Assembly: GCF_900447045.1 (NCBI RefSeq)
Contig: NZ_UAWH01000014.1
Coordinates: forward strand, 363,501 to 427,500
Direction of reading: 5' to 3'
Length of the DNA stretch: 64,000 nucleotides
From: Clostridium paraputrificum
GTDB taxonomy: Bacteria > Bacillota > Clostridia > Clostridiales > Clostridiaceae
The notes under the pieces are model-generated. The model saw only the letters and a list, made by a program, of their open reading frames with translations. It did not search any database and had not been told where the DNA came from. The translations under genes and the position numbers were made by a program. Of this stretch, positions 36,427 to 46,600 are shown piece after piece. Positions within the stretch are counted from its first letter, which is position 1. Every line of letters starts with the position of its first letter.

Positions 36427-37824
36427 ATGGAGGGGCATGGTAAGAAAAAGAGGCAAAATAAAAGGAAGTTGGTGATTTTTACAATACTAGGTACTGCTGT
36501 AATATTATATTTAGCTTTTGCAATCTATTTTAAAGATAGATTTTATTTTGGAGCTTCTATTAATAGTATTAGTATATCTGGAAAAACTGTAAATGAAGTA
36601 AAAGGGGACCTTTCATTAGATGGTGAAAATTATTATTTAACAATTAAAGAAAGAGGAGGAATTGAGGAAACAATAAGTGGGAAAGATATTGGGCTATATT
36701 TTGATATAAATGAAGAAAAAATTGAAGATATAAAAGATAAGCAAAATCCATTAGGGTGGATAAGCTCTTTGTTTTCTAAAGAAGAATATAAAGTAGAAAA
36801 ATTATTGAAATATGATGAAGAATTATTAGAAAAAAAGATAAATGAATTAAAATGCTTTAAGGAAGAAAATATGATAAAACCTAAAAATCCTAATTTAGTA
36901 TATAGTAATTATAAGTATGATATTATTCCAGAGGACAACGGTAAATATATAAATAAAGAAATCCTTGTAAAAAGTATAAGTGATGCTCTAAATAATCACA
37001 AAAAAGAAATAGATTTAGAGAAAGCAGGTTGCTATACAAAGCCTAATTACAATTCCAATTCTAAAGAGGTAATAGATGCTAAAGCTATAATGGATAAGTA
37101 TGTATCTTCAAAGATAACATTGAAGATTCTAGATAAAAGCCAATATATAGATGGAAACACAATAAGTCAGTGGCTAACATTAGATGAAAGTTATAATGTT
37201 GGATTAGACAAGACTAAAATAACATCCTATATAAACAATTTAACTTCTAGTTATAATACAGTAGGTAAAACTAGAAGTTTTAAGGCATCTTTAGGAAATA
37301 TAGTTAATGTTTCTGGAGGCGATTATGGTAGAAAAATTAATAATACTGGATATGTAGACGAGGTGGTTTCTGCAATAAAGAATGGACAGACTGTTACAAA
37401 GGAATATAGTATCACCCAAAGTACAGTAAATGGAACAAGCTCCGATATTGGAAATACCTATGTAGAGGTTAATTTAACAAAACAGTATATATGGTGTTAT
37501 AAAGATGGAGATCTAGTTGCTGAAGGGGATATTGTAACAGGTAATGTGAGCAGTGGATGTGCAACTCCACAAGGTGTGTACACGCTAAAATCTAAAGAAA
37601 GAGATAGAATTTTAAGAGGTCCTGGTTATGCATCACCAGTAGCATACTGGATGCCATTCAATGGTGGTATAGGTCTTCATGATGCGACCTGGAGAAATAG
37701 TTTTGGAGGAAGTATATATAAAAATAATGGATCTCATGGGTGTATAAACTTACCCTATAATGTAGCAAGTAAAATATATAATAGTATAAAGGTTGGAGAT
37801 CCAATAGTATGCTATTTTGAATAA
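36427..37824 (+). CDS. L,D-transpeptidase with PG-binding_4-like region
   Basis: 465-residue membrane-anchored enzyme. One N-terminal helix (LVIFTILGTAVILYLAFAIYF) is followed by a positively charged start. Two repeats of the PG_binding_4 type (ASINSISISGKTVNEV..., IITLKILDKSQYIDGNTI...) lead to the YkuD domain at the C-terminus, with GLHDATWR and the SHGCINLP active-site Cys. It cross-links peptidoglycan 3-3 or attaches proteins. The ATG at 36427 has AAGGAG 8 bases upstream; a TTG at 36421 is too near. The divergent M15 carboxypeptidase would produce the tetrapeptide donor strands it needs. Confidence 0.9.
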   Translation: MEGHGKKKRQNKRKLVIFTILGTAVILYLAFAIYFKDRFYFGASINSISISGKTVNEVKGDLSLDGENYYLTIKERGGIEETISGKDIGLYFDINEEKIEDIKDKQNPLGWISSLFSKEEYKVEKLLKYDEELLEKKINELKCFKEENMIKPKNPNLVYSNYKYDIIPEDNGKYINKEILVKSISDALNNHKKEIDLEKAGCYTKPNYNSNSKEVIDAKAIMDKYVSSKITLKILDKSQYIDGNTISQWLTLDESYNVGLDKTKITSYINNLTSSYNTVGKTRSFKASLGNIVNVSGGDYGRKINNTGYVDEVVSAIKNGQTVTKEYSITQSTVNGTSSDIGNTYVEVNLTKQYIWCYKDGDLVAEGDIVTGNVSSGCATPQGVYTLKSKERDRILRGPGYASPVAYWMPFNGGIGLHDATWRNSFGGSIYKNNGSHGCINLPYNVASKIYNSIKVGDPIVCYFE

Positions 37825-37831
37825 TTTTTTT

Positions 37832-37867
37832 AGAAAGCTCTTACCTTGTTAAGAGTTTTCTTTTTTT
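37832..37867 (+). terminator. Intrinsic terminator
   Basis: AGAAAGCTCTTA / TAAGAGTTTTCT stem with one mismatch and a run of T. Confidence 0.8.
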
Positions 37868-37964
37868 ATATGACTTAGAGCTTTGTAATGGAACAACCAA
37901 AATAAATATTCACTCCACTTTTTTATTTAATAGTGATATATTTTTATTGTTAGGGGGGACGGAG

Positions 37965-38492
37965 ATGAATTTTATAAATCATTTTAAAACAATAACAGCA
38001 CATAAGTTATTAGTAATGAAATATTGCTTTAAACTAGGTTTGTATAAACAAGGGCTATTACATGATTTATCAAAGTATTCTTGGATAGAGTTTTCAGCAG
38101 GAATAAAGTACTATAAGGGATATGTAAGTCCTAATGGTATTCAAAAACTAAAAGAAGGGTGTTCACCAGCATGGCTTCATCATAAAGGTAGAAATAAACA
38201 TCATTTTGAATATTGGATAGACTATGGAATAAGGGAAGAAGATGGATTAATGGGAATGAAGATGCCAACAAAGTATGTAGTGGAAATGTTTGTGGATAGA
38301 ATGTGTGCATCTAAAAATTACTTGAAGGAAAAATATGAGGACAGTAGTTCATTAGAATATTATGAAGAAAGAAAAGATAATTATTTAATTCACCCTGAAA
38401 GTAGAAGATTATTAGAAAATTTGTTGAAAATGTTAGCTGAAAATGGAGAGGAAAAAACTATTCAGCATATAAAGAAAAAAATACTAGTATAA
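37965..38492 (+). CDS. DUF5662 family protein
   Basis: 175-residue cytoplasmic protein. It carries HKLLVMKYCFKLGLYKQGLLHDLSKYS and later WLHHKGRNKHHFEYWID, an arrangement of His and Asp that recalls HD-superfamily metal sites; the family is listed as DUF5662 and its role is not known. The ATG at 37965 has a GGGGGGACGGAG stretch before it, while an in-frame TTG at 37947 has none. The U32 gene follows after 76 bases. Confidence 0.75.
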   Translation: MNFINHFKTITAHKLLVMKYCFKLGLYKQGLLHDLSKYSWIEFSAGIKYYKGYVSPNGIQKLKEGCSPAWLHHKGRNKHHFEYWIDYGIREEDGLMGMKMPTKYVVEMFVDRMCASKNYLKEKYEDSSSLEYYEERKDNYLIHPESRRLLENLLKMLAENGEEKTIQHIKKKILV

Positions 38493-38568
38493 TTATTATT
38501 TTATATTGATAAAAAATAATAATTTTGATAAGGTCATATATAGTGATATTAGATGTAAGGTGGTAAAC

Positions 38569-39801
38569 ATGATTATGAAATATAAAAAACCTGAACTACT
38601 TGCACCAGCAGGCAATTTAGAAAAGTTAAAGATAGCATTTCAATATGGAGCAGATGCAGTTTACTTTGGAGGTAGGGCGTTTTCTTTAAGAGCAGCAGCA
38701 CAAAATTTTTCTTTTGATGATATGAGAGAAGGAGTTAAAATAGCTCGTGAATTAGGGAAAAAGATGTATTGTACAATTAATGTAATGCCTAGAAATGAAG
38801 AGATAAAAGAGATGATTCCTTATTTAAAAACTCTTGAAGAAATAGGAATTGATGCAGTTTTAGTATCTGATTTAGGTGTTTTATCAGTAGTAAAAAAGCA
38901 TACAAATCTTCCTATACACATAAGTACACAAGCTAATACGATAAATTATGAAGCTTGTAACATGTGGGAAACACTTGGAGCAGAACGTGTTGTACTAGCA
39001 AGAGAGTGTTCCTTAGAGGAAATAGAGAATATAAGAGGAAATATATCTGAGAAATTAGAATTAGAAGTGTTTGTTCATGGAGCTATGTGTATATCTTATT
39101 CTGGAAGATGTCTACTTTCAAGCTATATGACTGGAAGAGATTCTAATAGGGGATCTTGTGCACAATCTTGTAGATGGAAATATTCATTAGTAGAAGAAAA
39201 GAGACCAAATGAGTACTTCCCTATAGAAGAAGATTCTAAGGGAACATATATAATGAACTCAAAGGATTTGTGTATGATAGATCATATACCTGAATTAATG
39301 AATGCTGGAATTTCATCTCTTAAAATAGAAGGAAGAAATAAAAGTGAATATTATGTAGCTTTAGTTGTAAATGCATATAGGAAAGCCATAGATTTATATT
39401 ATGAAAATCCAGAAGAATATAAGCTTCCAAAAGAAATTAAAGAAGAATTATATAAAGTAAGCCATAGGGAATATTATACAGGATTCTTTTTTAATGAACC
39501 AAAGAGTGAAGGATTAATATATAATACAAATTTCCATGTTAGAGATTATGATGTGGTAGCAATTGTTTTAGATTATGATGAAGAAACAGGAATAGCTACA
39601 TGTAGACAAAGAAATAAATTCGTACAGGGTGATAAGGTTGAAGTTTTATCTCCTACAGAAATGGGAAAAGAATTTATTGTAAGTGAATTATATAATGAAG
39701 ATGGAGAAAAAGTAGAAGGATGTCCACATCCAGGAATGATATGTAAGGTAAAGGTTCCATTTAAGGTGGAAAAAAATACGTTTATTAGAAAAGAATTATA
39801 G
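38569..39801 (+). CDS. U32 peptidase family protein (TrhP/YrrO-like)
   Basis: 410-residue cytoplasmic protein of the U32 family. The opening KPELLAPAGNLEKLKIAFQYGADAVYFGG and the signature EVFVHGAMCISYSGRCLLSSYMTGRDSNRGSCAQSC with several cysteines are diagnostic; these cysteines suit an iron-sulfur centre. Members of this group hydroxylate tRNA uridine (ho5U34 synthesis, TrhP) or rRNA (RlhA), though the older annotation is protease. Length (~410) matches TrhP2/YrrO. I chose the ATG at 38569, with AAGGTGG 5 bases ahead; an upstream in-frame start at 38506 has no such site. Confidence 0.88.
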   Translation: MIMKYKKPELLAPAGNLEKLKIAFQYGADAVYFGGRAFSLRAAAQNFSFDDMREGVKIARELGKKMYCTINVMPRNEEIKEMIPYLKTLEEIGIDAVLVSDLGVLSVVKKHTNLPIHISTQANTINYEACNMWETLGAERVVLARECSLEEIENIRGNISEKLELEVFVHGAMCISYSGRCLLSSYMTGRDSNRGSCAQSCRWKYSLVEEKRPNEYFPIEEDSKGTYIMNSKDLCMIDHIPELMNAGISSLKIEGRNKSEYYVALVVNAYRKAIDLYYENPEEYKLPKEIKEELYKVSHREYYTGFFFNEPKSEGLIYNTNFHVRDYDVVAIVLDYDEETGIATCRQRNKFVQGDKVEVLSPTEMGKEFIVSELYNEDGEKVEGCPHPGMICKVKVPFKVEKNTFIRKEL

Positions 39802-39815
39802 ATTTAGTTTTTCTA

Positions 39816-39850
39816 AAAAGACAATTATATGTAATATAGTTGTCTTTTTT
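39816..39850 (+). terminator. Intrinsic terminator
   Basis: AAAAGACAATTATA / TATAGTTGTCTTTT stem and T-run. Confidence 0.85.
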
Positions 39851-39997
39851 TAACGTCTAGAAAATTATAAATAGTATATATTCCAAGGTATTAAGAATTT
39901 TATAGATACAATTGTAGAAAAAAAAAACATAAAGTGATAAAATGAAAGTGGTAAAATAGAAAATTAAGTTAGATGTACATTAGAAAGTAGGAGAAGC

Positions 39998-40552
39998 ATG
40001 TTAGAAACTATATTGCTAGCTTTTTTGTTTGCAAAAATTAAAAAGCTTGATATAAAACCTATTTTTAAAACATGGCATATATATCCCATAGTTGTTTTAG
40101 AAATTATAAGTATAATTGGACAAGTTATGATTTTTAATGAGAACTATCAAATGTTAAGAATAGTATCCTTTTTAAAAACTATATATCTTACATCATATTT
40201 ATTTTTAGTATTTAAATATGAGATATACAATATAGCATTGATAGGAGTTGCTTGCGTATTTGGTGGGGGAATTTTGAATGATTTAGCAATTAAAGCAAAT
40301 GGTGGGTTCATGCCGGTATTTCCTTCTATCTCATATATAACTGGATATGTAAAGCCAGAAAGTTTTAATGTTGTAAAGGATATCCATGTTTTAGGTAGTA
40401 GTGCTTCTAAATTTAAAATTTTAACTGACTATATAGACTTAGGATATAGCATCTTAAGTGTAGGAGATGTATTTATAAGAGTATTCGTTTTCTTGGTAAT
40501 TTTTTATTCCATAAAAAAATCTAATGATAAGTATCTGGAGGTGAATATATAA
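39998..40552 (+). CDS. DUF5317-like membrane protein, first gene of the agr operon
   Basis: 184-residue membrane protein with about five helices and a conserved-looking NGGFMPVFPS loop and SVGDVFIRVFVFLVIFYS C-terminus, which fits the DUF5317 family. Function unknown. The start has AGTAGGAG 6 bases upstream. Its TAA stop overlaps the ATG of the next gene (TAATG), and further downstream come agrB and agrD, so all four genes are likely one transcript. Its role in peptide signalling, if any, is not established. Confidence 0.78.
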   Translation: MLETILLAFLFAKIKKLDIKPIFKTWHIYPIVVLEIISIIGQVMIFNENYQMLRIVSFLKTIYLTSYLFLVFKYEIYNIALIGVACVFGGGILNDLAIKANGGFMPVFPSISYITGYVKPESFNVVKDIHVLGSSASKFKILTDYIDLGYSILSVGDVFIRVFVFLVIFYSIKKSNDKYLEVNI

Positions 40553-41019
40553 TGTTGAGAATAACTTTATTTGAATTCGTTTTTAGAGGAATTCCAGAGT
40601 TAGTACTATTTATTCTAGCAGCGTATATTTTTTCAAGAACAAAAATACATAAAAGAGATTTTATAATAGCAATTTTAGTATCCAATGTAGGTGTATTTTT
40701 AATAAGAAACCTTCCTATTGGTTATGGGGTACATACTATTTTAAATATAATTTTTCAAAGTGTTGTAGTAATAAGAGTTTGCAAAATTGATCCTATTAAA
40801 ACTGTAAAAGCATCAATTTTATCAACTATAATATTATTTGGATCAGAATTTTTGAATGTAGGTTTACTTAATATTATCTTTAAAAATGATATTACCATTA
40901 TGTTTGAGAATATTAAAATAAAGACTATATGTGGATTACCGTCTTTGTTAATTTTTGCTATATGTATATATTTGTATAATTTATATATGAAAAAGAGGGA
41001 ATATAAATGCTTGGCGTAG
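40552..41019 (+). CDS. Unknown membrane protein of the agr operon
   Basis: 155-residue protein with about five hydrophobic helices (FRGIPELVLFILAAYIF, FIIAILVSNVGVFLI, ...). I do not recognise a domain. The resemblance of its topology to the membrane part of an AgrC-type sensor is suggestive, but the sequence has no kinase part and this may be superficial. It is coupled to the previous gene by a 1-base overlap and its 3' end overlaps agrB by 13 bases, so it is tightly bound to the signalling operon. Confidence 0.72.
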   Translation: MLRITLFEFVFRGIPELVLFILAAYIFSRTKIHKRDFIIAILVSNVGVFLIRNLPIGYGVHTILNIIFQSVVVIRVCKIDPIKTVKASILSTIILFGSEFLNVGLLNIIFKNDITIMFENIKIKTICGLPSLLIFAICIYLYNLYMKKREYKCLA

Positions 41020-41624
41020 AGAAATTATGCAAGAGGTTATCTAGTTTTATTTCAAAAGAATTAGACTTGGAGAAAGATAAAGAAGCTGTAGTTAATTACG
41101 GGATTTTTTCATTAATCCAGATATTTATGTCAATAGGGTTAGTGATAGTGTTCGGATTAATCTTTGGAGTGCTAATAGAAGCACTTATAGCTTCCTTTAC
41201 TGGAAGTTTATTAAGGAAAAGCTCTGGCGGGGTACATGCAGATTCACCTGGAAAGTGTACAGCAATAGGAACAGTAATGTGTGTAGGAATAGGGCTAATA
41301 AGTAAAAAAATAGATATTTCTATAAGCCTTATGATACTTATAGAAATATGTATATTTATTTGGTCTTACATAATTATATTTAAATATGCACCAATAGACA
41401 GTTTGGCCAAGCCTATAAAAAAAGAAGAAAAGAGAATGAAATTAAAAAAAGCTTCAATAGTGATATTAACTATCTATTTAATAATTATCACTTTAAATAC
41501 TATATTATTCCACTTAAGTGGGGAAGAGAAATACATAGTATACAGTTTGTGTATGTGTTTTTCTATAATTTGGCAGGTATTCTCGCTAACTAAAAGTGCT
41601 CATTATTTATTTGGTAAGAATTAG
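41007..41624 (+). CDS. agrB: AgrB accessory gene regulator peptidase
   Basis: 205-residue polytopic membrane cysteine protease that cleaves the AgrD precursor and closes the thiolactone ring. The catalytic pair is visible: His77 and Cys84 within SSGGVHADSPGKCTAIG, the family signature. About five to six hydrophobic segments follow. GAGGGA lies upstream of the ATG. agrD starts 33 bases after its stop. No agrC or agrA gene is found in the window, so sensing must occur elsewhere on the chromosome, as in C. perfringens where VirS/VirR is unlinked. Confidence 0.95.
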   Translation: MLGVEKLCKRLSSFISKELDLEKDKEAVVNYGIFSLIQIFMSIGLVIVFGLIFGVLIEALIASFTGSLLRKSSGGVHADSPGKCTAIGTVMCVGIGLISKKIDISISLMILIEICIFIWSYIIIFKYAPIDSLAKPIKKEEKRMKLKKASIVILTIYLIIITLNTILFHLSGEEKYIVYSLCMCFSIIWQVFSLTKSAHYLFGKN

Positions 41625-41657
41625 CTATTGGAAATAAAATTAAAGGCAGGTGATAAA

Positions 41658-41783
41658 ATGAAAAAGAAAATTTTAATGTCTTTAGCAGCAATATCAACTT
41701 TCATAGCTTCAATAGTTGCTACTTCTGCTTGTACATGGTATTTCTATCAACCAGAAGAACCAGAATGCTTAAGAGACAAATAG
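41658..41783 (+). CDS. agrD: AgrD autoinducing peptide precursor
   Basis: 41-residue precursor, too short for most gene finders. It reads: a basic amphipathic leader (MKKKILMSLAAISTFIASIV), the core TSACTWYFYQPEEP, and an acidic tail ending CLRDK. Cys25 (core) and the AgrB cut after Phe29 would give a five-residue thiolactone ring Cys-Thr-Trp-Tyr-Phe, perhaps with a short N-terminal tail. GCAGGTG lies 5 bases before the ATG. It follows agrB directly and ends before a strong terminator. The core resembles, from memory, that of C. perfringens AgrD (Cys-Leu-Trp-Phe-Thr). A second Cys at 37 is in the tail and is unlikely to take part. Confidence 0.93.
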   Translation: MKKKILMSLAAISTFIASIVATSACTWYFYQPEEPECLRDK

Positions 41784-41794
41784 CAAGACTAAGC

Positions 41795-41822
41795 GTAATG
41801 AGACCTTAATAGGTCTCATTAC
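41795..41822 (+). terminator. Terminator of the agr operon
   Basis: 12-bp stem GTAATGAGACCT / AGGTCTCATTAC with TAAT loop; only a short T-run follows. Confidence 0.7.
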
Positions 41823-41842
41823 AAGTTTAGAGGTATGAGAAG

Positions 41843-43525
41843 ATGAATAAAGTTAAAAATACAAAAGAAACTCAATTAAGAAACATAATAGATATGATAA
41901 AGATAATATCATTATTATCTTTAGGAATTATATTATGTAAGTATTTATATGATAGAAATACAATTTCGCAAGAAAATCCATATGAAGTATTTAGCTTAAA
42001 TATAGTTATTTTACCATTACTATTTTTGCTTATTATTTATGTAATATGGATTAGTTCAATCTCTACAAATTCTAATAAGTGGTACATAAATATATTAAAG
42101 AAATATGAAATGGAGATATATATAATTTTATTTTCAGCTATAATTATATTTTTTGGAGGATATGAGAGCGAATATAAGTTCTTGTATTTATTCCTGATTA
42201 TATCCGCAACTATACAAGATGGTATGAAAAAAGGCCTAGGTGTAGCTGGAATTTCATCCGCTATAATCTTGGTTATAGATTTAATTATTGGATTTAGCGA
42301 TAAGGTAAATAACAACTTTGAAAAAGATTTGATTTTATCAGCTATTTTTATTGTAACTGCTTGGATATTAGGGATATATGTAAGGATAGAACAGGAGTAT
42401 ATAGAGCATCTAGAAGAGGTAGTAAATAAAGATGGTTTAACAGAAGTGTATAATCATAGATTTTTTTATGATAGTTTAAAGAAAATGATAAGTGAATGTA
42501 AGGAAGAAAAGATATCTTTAATATTCTTAGATATTGATTATTTTAAGCATTATAATGATTTGTATGGACATCAAAAGGGAGATGAAATATTAAGAGGTAT
42601 AGCTAAGCTTATATCTGATAAGGTAAGAGAAGGTGATATAGTAGCAAGGTATGGGGGAGAAGAGTTTGCTGTTATATTACCCAATACAACAGAAGAAGAA
42701 GGCTTAAAAGTTGCAGAGAAATTGCGTGAAGAAATTGAGCTTACGTATTTTTATGGAGAAGAGAATCAACCGAATGGGAGAATAACAGTGTCTATAGGTG
42801 TATCTGTATATCCTGATAAAGCTAAGGATGATTTAGAACTAATAAAAAGTGCAGATGATGCATTGTACAGAGCAAAGTTTTTTTCTAAGAATAGGGTTGA
42901 ATCCTATTCTTCAGTTTTAGATGAAATAACTAAAAATATTGAGGGGAAAGATATAGAGCTTGTAACATCAATAAAGACTTTTATTAGTATCATAAATGCT
43001 AAAGATAGATATACATATGGACATGTTGAAAGAGTAGTTATATATTGTAGGGCTATTGCGGAGGAATTGAATTTATCTAAAAGTGATAGAGATACTTTAA
43101 TATATGGTGCTTATATGCATGATATAGGGAAGATTAATATAGATGAAGATATACTTTGTAAGAAAATGAAACTTTCAGATGATGAATGGATGCAGCTTAA
43201 AAAGCATCCTGAAAATGGTATCAAGATAATAAAGCCAGTTAAAGCACTTAGAAATGTTATACCATTGATTTTATATCATCATGAAAGGTATGATGGAAAA
43301 GGGTATCCTAATAATTTAAAAGGAGAAGAAATTCCATATCTAGCAAGAATACTTACTATAGCTGACAGTTTTGATGCTATGACAACTAATAGACCATATA
43401 ATGTACGAAAGAGTTTTAAGGAAGCAGTGGAAGAGTTAAGAAGGTGTAGTGGTACTCAATTTGATAAGGAAATAGTAGAGGTATTTATAAAAGCATTAAG
43501 TAAAAGTAATACTTTAATAAAATAA
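41843..43525 (+). CDS. GGDEF and HD-GYP bifunctional c-di-GMP protein
   Basis: 560-residue membrane protein. The first ~190 residues hold about six helices (sensor region of no named family). A GGDEF domain follows: DIDYFKHYNDLYGHQKGDEIL, active site YGGEEF (~270), with an inhibitory RxxD site (REGD) 5 residues before it. The C-terminal HD-GYP domain has YMHDIGKINI and HHERYDGKGYPNNLKGE (~423-495), all catalytic residues present. Such a protein could both make and break cyclic di-GMP, with one activity likely dominant under a signal. It starts 20 bases after the agr terminator and may be a separate transcript. GTATGAGAAG precedes the ATG, a weak site. Confidence 0.9.
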   Translation: MNKVKNTKETQLRNIIDMIKIISLLSLGIILCKYLYDRNTISQENPYEVFSLNIVILPLLFLLIIYVIWISSISTNSNKWYINILKKYEMEIYIILFSAIIIFFGGYESEYKFLYLFLIISATIQDGMKKGLGVAGISSAIILVIDLIIGFSDKVNNNFEKDLILSAIFIVTAWILGIYVRIEQEYIEHLEEVVNKDGLTEVYNHRFFYDSLKKMISECKEEKISLIFLDIDYFKHYNDLYGHQKGDEILRGIAKLISDKVREGDIVARYGGEEFAVILPNTTEEEGLKVAEKLREEIELTYFYGEENQPNGRITVSIGVSVYPDKAKDDLELIKSADDALYRAKFFSKNRVESYSSVLDEITKNIEGKDIELVTSIKTFISIINAKDRYTYGHVERVVIYCRAIAEELNLSKSDRDTLIYGAYMHDIGKINIDEDILCKKMKLSDDEWMQLKKHPENGIKIIKPVKALRNVIPLILYHHERYDGKGYPNNLKGEEIPYLARILTIADSFDAMTTNRPYNVRKSFKEAVEELRRCSGTQFDKEIVEVFIKALSKSNTLIK

Positions 43526-43560
43526 AAAGAACTTTGAAATTTCAAAGTTCTTTTTATTTT
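43524..43560 (+). terminator. Intrinsic terminator
   Basis: Palindrome AAAAGAACTTTGAAA / TTTCAAAGTTCTTTT and a T-run. Confidence 0.85.
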
Positions 43561-43574
43561 ATGCACAAAGCTCA

Positions 43575-43603
43575 TTGTAGTATATTACATATTTGTATAA
43601 AAT
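43575..43603 (+). promoter_or_regulatory. Promoter of pyruvate carboxylase
   Basis: TTGTAG, 17-base spacer, TAAAAT, about 30 bases before the start codon. Confidence 0.55.
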
Positions 43604-43638
43604 AGTAATATAGGTCAGAAAGAAGGAGTTGTGTTAAC

Positions 43639-46600
43639 TTGGGGCGAATAATAAAAAAAGTTTTAGTGGCTAACAGAGGGGAAATAGCAATAAGAATTTT
43701 TAGGGCATGTCATGAATTAGGCATAAGAACTGTAGCTGTATATTCAGAGGAGGATAAATGCTCATTATTTAGGACTAAGGCAAATGAGTCATACTTAATC
43801 GGAAAAAATAAAGGACCTGTTGAGGCTTACCTAGATATTGATGGTATTATTTCCTTAGCATTAAAAAAGCATGTAGATGCTATACATCCAGGTTACGGTT
43901 TTTTATCTGAAAACCCTGAATTTGCAAGAAAGTGTGAAGAAGCAGGTATTAGATTTATAGGACCTAAGCCAGAAATGATGGATAAACTAGGAGATAAGAT
44001 AAAATCCAAGGTGGTAGCAAAAAGTGTAGGAGTTCCAGTGATTCCAGGGGTAGAAAAAGCTATATCATCTGAAGAAGAGGCTTTGGGTTTTGCTAGAAAG
44101 TGTGAATATCCAGTAATACTAAAAGCTGCTGCAGGTGGTGGCGGAAGAGGCATGAGGATAGTTAAAAAGGAAGAGGATTTAATATCATCATATATTAGTG
44201 CAAGAAGTGAGGCTAAAAAGGCCTTTGGTATAGATGATATATTTATTGAAAAGTATATAGAGGGCCCTAAGCATATAGAAATACAAATACTAGGAGATGA
44301 TTATGGCAATATAGTACATTTATATGAGAGGGATTGTTCAATACAAAGAAGACATCAAAAGGTTGTAGAATTTAGTCCCGCTTTATCTTTATCAGTAGAA
44401 AAAAGAAAAGAGATATGTAATGATGCAATTAAAATAGCTAAAGTAGTTAATTATAGAAGTGCAGGAACTATTGAATTCTTGGTAGATAAACATGGGAATC
44501 ACTACTTTATAGAGATGAATCCAAGAATTCAAGTAGAGCATACCGTAACGGAAATAACAACTGGTATTGATATAGTACAAAGTCAAATACTTATAGCAGA
44601 AGGATTTAAATTATCATCAGATGAAATTGGAATTAAGAGTCAGGATGATATTAAGCCAAGAGGATATGCAATTCAATGTAGAATAACCACAGAGGATCCT
44701 GCAAATAACTTTTCTCCTGATAATGGTAAGATGGATGTTTATAGGACAGGATCTGGATTTGGTATAAGACTTGATGGTGGTAACGGATTTGAGGGGGCAG
44801 TGGTAAGTCCTTATTATGATAGCTTGTTAGTGAAGATAACATCATTTTCTAGAACTTTTGAAGATGCAGTAAGAAAGTCTATTAGATCTATAAAAGAATT
44901 AAACATAACAGGAATAAAAACAAATGTAGATTTCCTTATTAATGTTCTTAATAATGATATATTTCAACATGGAGAGTGTGACACAAATTTTATTTCATCT
45001 AATCCTCAATTATTTAATATAGAACCTACAACTAATGAAGAGCAAAGGGTTCTTAGAATGATTGGTGAGAAAGTGGTAAATGAAACAAAGGGAGAAAAGA
45101 AGGATTATGATTTTCCTATAATTCCTCAACCTAAAATAGATATAAAAACTCTTATAGGGACAAAACAAATACTTGATGAACAGGGAGCTGAAGGTGTTAT
45201 AAAGTGGATAAAAGATCAAAAGAAGCTTTTATTAACTGATACTACAATGAGAGATGCCCAGCAATCATTGGTTGCAACTAGAGTTAGAAGTAGAGATATG
45301 ATAAGTATAGCAAAAGCTACAGCAGATTATGGGAAAGACCTATTTTCTCTTGAAATGTGGGGAGGAGCAACATTTGATACAGCATATAGATTTTTAAAGG
45401 AAGATCCATGGGAGAGGTTAGATGAGTTAAGAAAAAGAATTCCTAATGTTATGTTTCAAATGCTTATAAGAGGGGCTAACTGTGTAGGTTATAAGAATTA
45501 TCCTGATAATGTAATAAGGGAATTTATTAGGGAATCATCTAAAAGTGGTATAGATATATTTAGAATATTTGACTCTTTAAATTGGTTGAAAGGTATAGAG
45601 GTTTCTTTAGATGAGGTTTTAAGTTGCGGAAAAATAGCAGAAGTAGCATTATGTTATACAGGAGATATTTTAGATACTAATAGAGATAAGTATTCATTAC
45701 AATACTATGTAAATAAGGCAAAAGAAATAGAGAAAATGGGAGCACATATTCTTGCTATTAAAGATATGTCTGCTCTACTTAAACCATATTCAGCTAGAAA
45801 ATTGATAAAGGCATTGAAGAATGAAATATCAATACCAATACATCTTCATACACATGATACAACAGGAACAGGTGTGGCTACAGTTCTAATGGCTGCAGAG
45901 GCTGGGGTTGATATTGTTGATACTACTTTCAATGGTATGTCAGGGCTAACAAGTCAACCAGCATTAAATTCCATAGTTGCAGCTTTAGAAAATACAGATA
46001 GAGATACTGGAATTGATTTGAATGATATTCAAAAGCTTTCAGATTATTGGGATGGTATAAGACCTATATATAGCAAGTTTGAATCAGGTTTAAAATCTGG
46101 AAGTGCTGAAATATATAAATATGAAATACCTGGAGGACAGTATTCTAATTTAAGACCTCAAGTAGAGAGCTTTGGATTAGGTCATAGATTTAAAGAAGTT
46201 AAGCTTATGTACAAGAGAGTCAATGAAATGGTTGGGGATATAATTAAGGTTACACCATCTTCTAAGATGGTTGGAGATATGGCTATATTTATGGTTCAAA
46301 ATGATCTCACTCCTGAAAATGTATATAATAAAGCTAAAAATATGGCTTTTCCAGATTCTGTGGTATCTTATTTTAAAGGTATGATGGGACAACCAGAAGG
46401 TGGATTTCCAAAGGATCTTCAAAAGCTAGTTTTAAAAGGAGAGAAACCTATTGATGTAAGACCGGGAGAGTTATTAAAAGATGAAGATTTCCAAGGAATA
46501 AAAGGGCATATAAATAAGAGATTCAGTATTAAAGCTACTAATAGGGATGCAATAAGTTATGCATTATATCCAGATGTATATGAAGAATATTTAAAGTTCC

